NCBI GenBank assembly: GCA_963796325.1
Contig: CAWCLF010000001.1
Coordinates: forward strand, 1-64,000
Length of the DNA stretch: 64,000 bases
Direction: 5' to 3'
Source: CAVYGN01 sp963796325
Lineage (GTDB): Bacteria > Spirochaetota > Brevinematia > Brevinematales > JAOACQ01
Shown here: one piece after another, positions 60,451 through 64,000 of the stretch
Layout of the letters: each line of letters begins with the position of its first letter
Position numbering within the stretch: the stretch's first letter is position 1
Program-made: the position numbers and the translations under genes
Notes under the pieces: model-generated
What the model saw: only the letters and a program-made list of their open reading frames with translations
Told to the model about the DNA's origin: nothing
Databases searched by the model: none

Positions 60451-62187
60451 TCATTTCAGCTGGATATGTTTATCCAGATTAATGATCTCCTGCTCAAAAA
60501 TAGTATAAATACTCTGGATGGTCCAATAGAGGACCAGTCCGGCAGGCATCGACCAGAAAATGAATAAAAATATTATCGGCAGAAGATACGTATTGAGCGC
60601 ATTCTGCTGCTGATTTGAGCCGGGAACCGTCTTCATAGACTGGAGCTTCATCTGTACTATCTGGATTCCCGTCATGATAATAGGCAGAAGGTTAAAAGTG
60701 TTCGGCAGAATAGGAAGGCTCATCTTGAAAAGAGTATCGGGCTGTGTAAGGTCGCTCATCCAAAGGAAACTTGCGCCTTTCAGTTCAACCGAGTTGGATA
60801 AGACCCGGAGAAGTGCAAAAAAGACAGGAATCTGAAGGAGCATGGGCAGGCATCCGCCGAGCGGATTGACCTTTTCCTTTTTATACAATTCCGCCATTTT
60901 CTGATTGAGGGTCGTCTGGTCATTACGGTATTTTTCCTGAAGGCTTTTCAGTTTGGGCTGAAGAAGGTTTGATCTTTTTATTGAACGCGCAGCCTGGATA
61001 GACAGCGGCGAAAGGCAAAGCTTGATAATAATTGCAAGCAGGATAATTATCAGGCCCCAGTTCGGAACACCCAGGGATATAATATACATCAATTTAACAA
61101 GCAGCCACTCGATCGGCTTCATGAACCAGTTAAATACCGGCCACCACATAAAAAACATGTAATAGGACCTTGTCTTGCCGCCCGAATCATTTTTGTTCAG
61201 CCATTCGCCGTCAGCCATGTTAAGTATATCTTCTTTCTTGGGTCCGACATAATAAGATATATCAAATGTTTTTGAACCTCGCGGTTCGATGCTGAACGGA
61301 GAAAGTTCAACTCCGAAAGCGTCATCCTTATAGGCCTTATCCTGCCTGAGTATCAGAAATTTCGATATATAACCGGAAAACGACGGCCTCATTATCGTAA
61401 CAAAATAATTGTCTTTTACGCAGATCCATCCGGCATTCGTTATGGAAATAATTTTAAGAGGCGGTTTGAAAAGACCGAGAAAACCTGCCGGGAAAGAATT
61501 CACGAGAGACTTCCCGTTATAGTACTGCTCTATGAGGGGGTTTCCCGAATTCGCCAATTCAGGGCTTACAAAGATAATATTTTCAGGGAATGATAAAGAG
61601 ACTCCGTTAAAATTAAAGGAAACGGCGCTACGGGACAGGTTTGAAATGCCGACTTCTTCAAAGATCTGGTAATTGCTGCTGACTGAAAATGTCTTCGTCA
61701 CTTCGAAAGAGTCCGGGCCGCTGTTAATTCTTGCCGACAGTTCAATCGTTTTATTTGTCAGTTTTGTAATCCTGAAAACGGGGCTGTTGGTCTGATATGC
61801 CGCATTTTCCAGTTTGCCGAATACTATATCGCCGATTTTATATGGAGTTGCTTGAGACATGACGGGGAATGCGGCCTTTTTCCTGTTCCAGCCGCCGTTT
61901 AAAAATACCTGGGAGATCCTGCCCCCGTAAGTATCGACAACAGCAGAAATCTCATTGCCGAAAGCTATATCGGCATTCGTAACCACAGCGGTCTTATCCC
62001 AGCCGAAACCGGTATTTAAGGAAACATTCGTCGAAGGGCTCGCGTTGGTCAGCACGGCCGGCTGCGAACCGGCCGGTTTTGGATTATATATGGTTTTATT
62101 TTTAGGCATAAAATAAAAAGAAGCGATCATCAGCCCGATGGACAATAGGAAGACGATCATCATCCTTCTTTCATAACCAGTATTCAT
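60451..62187 (-). CDS. yidC: membrane protein insertase YidC
   Basis: Inserts proteins into the inner membrane with or without Sec; 578 residues. The first TM segment (MIVFLLSIGLMIASFYFMP) is followed by a large periplasmic beta-domain (about 60-340), then the conserved YidC core of five segments (GVPNWGLIIILLAIIIKLCLSPLS, then QQKMAEL-type cytoplasmic helices, PLGGCLPMLLQIPVFFALLRVL, GLVLYWTIQSIYTIFEQEII). The large periplasmic domain is a diderm trait. ATG 62187 has GAGGT upstream; the frame extends to 62199. It forms a yidC-mnmE-mtgA operon. Confidence 0.95.
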   Translation of the reverse strand: MNTGYERRMMIVFLLSIGLMIASFYFMPKNKTIYNPKPAGSQPAVLTNASPSTNVSLNTGFGWDKTAVVTNADIAFGNEISAVVDTYGGRISQVFLNGGWNRKKAAFPVMSQATPYKIGDIVFGKLENAAYQTNSPVFRITKLTNKTIELSARINSGPDSFEVTKTFSVSSNYQIFEEVGISNLSRSAVSFNFNGVSLSFPENIIFVSPELANSGNPLIEQYYNGKSLVNSFPAGFLGLFKPPLKIISITNAGWICVKDNYFVTIMRPSFSGYISKFLILRQDKAYKDDAFGVELSPFSIEPRGSKTFDISYYVGPKKEDILNMADGEWLNKNDSGGKTRSYYMFFMWWPVFNWFMKPIEWLLVKLMYIISLGVPNWGLIIILLAIIIKLCLSPLSIQAARSIKRSNLLQPKLKSLQEKYRNDQTTLNQKMAELYKKEKVNPLGGCLPMLLQIPVFFALLRVLSNSVELKGASFLWMSDLTQPDTLFKMSLPILPNTFNLLPIIMTGIQIVQMKLQSMKTVPGSNQQQNALNTYLLPIIFLFIFWSMPAGLVLYWTIQSIYTIFEQEIINLDKHIQLK

Positions 62188-62264
62188 AAGGTACCTCATT
62201 AATAAAATTCATGTAAAATTATAAAATGCATATCATAAAATATCAAATGCTGCAACAGTATTCT

Positions 62265-62334
62265 GTCGACAGCCGGCAGTCGGCAGTTTATGTACAATGA
62301 CAGGACTGATGACTGTAGACTGCCGACTGTCGAC
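62265..62334. repeat. long imperfect palindrome of GTCGAC/CTGCCGAC units
   Basis: The arms 62265-62287 and 62312-62334 match at 20 of 23 positions (GTCGACAG, CGGCAGTC and CAGT in one arm; ACTG, GACTGCCG and CTGTCGAC in the other) around a 24-base loop. Sequence built from such ACTG/GTCGAC blocks occurs as a dispersed repeat in some genomes. It lies between the divergent yidC and yajC, 11 bp from the yajC -35 box. Confidence 0.7.
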
Positions 62335-62344
62335 TGCAGTATTT

Positions 62345-62373
62345 TTGACGATTTTTAATTTATAACTTATAAT
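62345..62373 (+). promoter_or_regulatory. promoter of yajC-secD
   Basis: TTGACG (62345-62350) and TATAAT (62368-62373) with a 17-bp spacer, 48 bp ahead of yajC. A strong sigma-70 type site. Confidence 0.7.
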
Positions 62374-62420
62374 ATTTTCCAAATTTGTTTTATCAATAGA
62401 CTCTTATTAAGGAGGACTCT

Positions 62421-62753
62421 ATGTTTAATTTAGGACTTTTATTCGCCCAGTCGGCTTCGGCCGAGACCGGCCAGCCCGCGGCTGCAGGGCCTTTCGGCGG
62501 AATGTCCTCAATACTTCTGATCGTTGGAATGTTCGTAATAATATACCTGGTACTGTTCCTTCCCGAGAGAAACAGGCAAAAAAAACTGAAGCAGCAGATA
62601 AGCCAGATGAAACCCGGCGACAGGGTTCTGACAAACAGCGGTATTTACGGCACTATCGATTTCATTTCAGAGAAATCGGTCTATCTAAAAAGTCTCGATG
62701 CCAAGCTTGAAGTCGCCAAGGAATCCATCGCCGCAATAATCAAGAACCAGTAA
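62421..62753 (+). CDS. yajC: Sec translocon accessory protein YajC
   Basis: A 110-residue inner-membrane protein: short N-terminal part, one TM segment (SSILLIVGMFVIIYLVLFLP, about 30-49), then ERNRQKKLKQQISQMKPGDRVLTNSGIYGTI, the diagnostic YajC region. GGAGGA precedes the ATG. It is followed by secD 33 bp later, in the classical yajC-secD(-secF) order. Confidence 0.95.
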   Translation: MFNLGLLFAQSASAETGQPAAAGPFGGMSSILLIVGMFVIIYLVLFLPERNRQKKLKQQISQMKPGDRVLTNSGIYGTIDFISEKSVYLKSLDAKLEVAKESIAAIIKNQ

Positions 62754-62786
62754 TACATCCGGTTTGTTCCTATTGGAGGTCTTCCC

Positions 62787-64000
62787 ATGAGTAAATTATC
62801 CCGTTTTATAATCCTGCTTATAACGGTGGGAGTATCGTTTCTCTTTTTGTCCCCTACGGTTCAATGGTACTTCATTTTACCCCAAAAAGATAAAGACCTT
62901 CTGAAGCTGTCTCAGGATCAGCTTGACATACAAAATACGGAAGTAAAAAAAAGGACCACGGAAGTCAAAAATATCCGTAAAGGGGCTTTAAGCCTGGGCC
63001 TTGACCTCCAGGGAGGCGCCAATCTGACTTTACAGATCAACGATGAAAGCCTCACCAACCTCCTGATGGAAAAAAACGATTTCGATTCCAATAAAGTAAA
63101 CGCCGATTTTAAATCGGAATATGCTACCGCCTCCGAAAGGGCCCTTGAAGTGCTGAAAAACAGGATGGACCAGTTCGGCGTAGCCGAGCCGGTAATAAGG
63201 AAAACATTCGAGGGCCGCATTTCCGTCGAATTGCCGGGATTAAGCAACCCTCAGCAGATAATGGAAGCGCTGAGCAAAGCGGGGAGGCTCGAATTCAAGC
63301 TTGTAGATGAAAAATCCATGCGCGCTCTCCAGGCCCTGAGAGTACCTCTTACTTCGAGGGAAGGCTGGGTGTTATCCAGGCAGAACGTACCGACTAATTT
63401 CCAGCTGTCTCCTGAATCCGAATGGGCGTCATGCTGGAAAAACGATGAATTCGGAATGCCTAAACTCAGGGGATGGCTCGTTTTATTCAAAAAAGTCGAG
63501 CTTGACGGCACTATGATAAAGAAAGCCAGGGCTGACCACGATCAATTCGGCGGCAACATCATCGATTTCGAATTAACCCCGGAAGGCGCCGATATTTTCG
63601 ACGAGCTTACCGCTCAAAATGTCCATACCAGGCTCGCCGTAGTTCTCGACGATAAAGTTAAGAGCGACCCGGTCATTAATAATGAAATCCCCGGCGGAAG
63701 AGGCATGATATCGGGCGATTTTACTCCTGAAGAAGCTGTTTACCTGCAGAATGTTTTAAACGCCGGCTCCCTTCCGGTCAAGCTTGATGTCGTGCAGCAG
63801 AGAGTCATAGGTTCCTCGCTGGGAGAGGATTCGATTAACGATACTATTTCCGCGTCTTTGATAGGTGCTTCTTTTGTCATACTGTTTATGATCGTTTATT
63901 ACAGGGTATCGGGAATGTTCGCGATCATTACCCTCCTATTCGACCTTATTTATCTTCTTGCGCTTGAGGCCGCAGTCCCGGGTGCGACTATAACTCTTTC
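62787..64000 (+). CDS. secD: protein translocase subunit SecD (partial, cut by window end)
   Basis: The N-terminal 404 residues of SecD. An N-terminal TM segment (IILLITVGVSFLFLSPTVQW) is followed by the periplasmic P1 domain with LSLGLDLQGGANLTLQI (near 70-86), ERALEVLKNRMDQFGVAEPVI (near 115), NEIPGGRGMISGDF-like (near 305), and then the start of the TM domain (ISASLIGASFVILFMIVYYRVSGMFA). GGAGG lies ahead of the ATG. The frame is open to the last base, so it continues beyond the window. Confidence 0.95.
   Translation, partial: MSKLSRFIILLITVGVSFLFLSPTVQWYFILPQKDKDLLKLSQDQLDIQNTEVKKRTTEVKNIRKGALSLGLDLQGGANLTLQINDESLTNLLMEKNDFDSNKVNADFKSEYATASERALEVLKNRMDQFGVAEPVIRKTFEGRISVELPGLSNPQQIMEALSKAGRLEFKLVDEKSMRALQALRVPLTSREGWVLSRQNVPTNFQLSPESEWASCWKNDEFGMPKLRGWLVLFKKVELDGTMIKKARADHDQFGGNIIDFELTPEGADIFDELTAQNVHTRLAVVLDDKVKSDPVINNEIPGGRGMISGDFTPEEAVYLQNVLNAGSLPVKLDVVQQRVIGSSLGEDSINDTISASLIGASFVILFMIVYYRVSGMFAIITLLFDLIYLLALEAAVPGATITL

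Overview
The window looks like a piece of a flagellated, diderm bacterium, most probably a spirochaete or close relative. The evidence is a FlgM anti-sigma factor, a FliO-like protein, a YidC with a large periplasmic domain, a TonB-type protein, a 1354-residue outer-membrane protein built from FlgD-like repeats with an OmpA end, a small barrel of the type seen in Borrelia and Treponema, a Leptospira-type surface-repeat protein, and the GldA/GldF/GldG/DUF4340 export cluster common in spirochaetes. This assignment rests on gene families, not on a tree; the 16S gene at the left edge would settle it.

Layout. 13-1820: 16S rRNA on the minus strand with its leader hairpins and promoter. 1821-2172: palindromes and a terminator-like hairpin without a gene. 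2173-17170 (plus strand): a phosphoribosyltransferase-like protein, pantothenate kinase and an SDR, aspS, metX-metW, acyP, a secreted protein coupled to a CHAT protease-like protein, then rpsB-tsf-pyrH-rsmD-tsaB, tkt and a small barrel protein. 17233-32686 (minus strand): the giant envelope protein, der, a TPR-like/folD/rsmI/flgM run, the Gld-type ABC cluster, a TonB-like protein, a methyltransferase and an endonuclease III homologue. 32687-34031: an intact IS1202-like insertion with a 17-bp target duplication. 34281-40930 (plus): ricT, a 609-residue unknown, hflX, a CsgG-like surface-repeat protein, fliO and mnmA. 40958-44448: HEAT, DUF350 and DUF2254-like envelope genes.

Accessory stretch, 44430-50685: an intact IS21 element inserted within the last codons of the DUF2254-like gene (5-bp target duplication CCTAT), two small orphan genes, an AT-rich pair made of a TIR-domain effector and a two-helix membrane protein, a ribbon-helix-helix gene broken by a stop codon, and a decayed second IS1202-like copy with an 18-bp target duplication. 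It stops 50 bp before tRNA-Pro(GGG). Housekeeping order then resumes: argB, a LamG/Fn3 secreted protein, a STAS/HATPase regulator pair, pyrG-panC-dut, DUF4389, mtgA-mnmE-yidC, and yajC-secD, cut by the window end.

Functional links. coaW and panC serve CoA synthesis; pyrH, pyrG and dut serve pyrimidine nucleotides; rsmD, rsmI, tsaB, mnmA, mnmE, hflX and der serve ribosome and tRNA maturation; yidC, yajC and secD serve protein insertion and export. The most promising candidate for an undescribed system is the TIR/two-helix membrane protein pair at 47658-49038; second is the secreted-protein/CHAT pair at 8503-10656.
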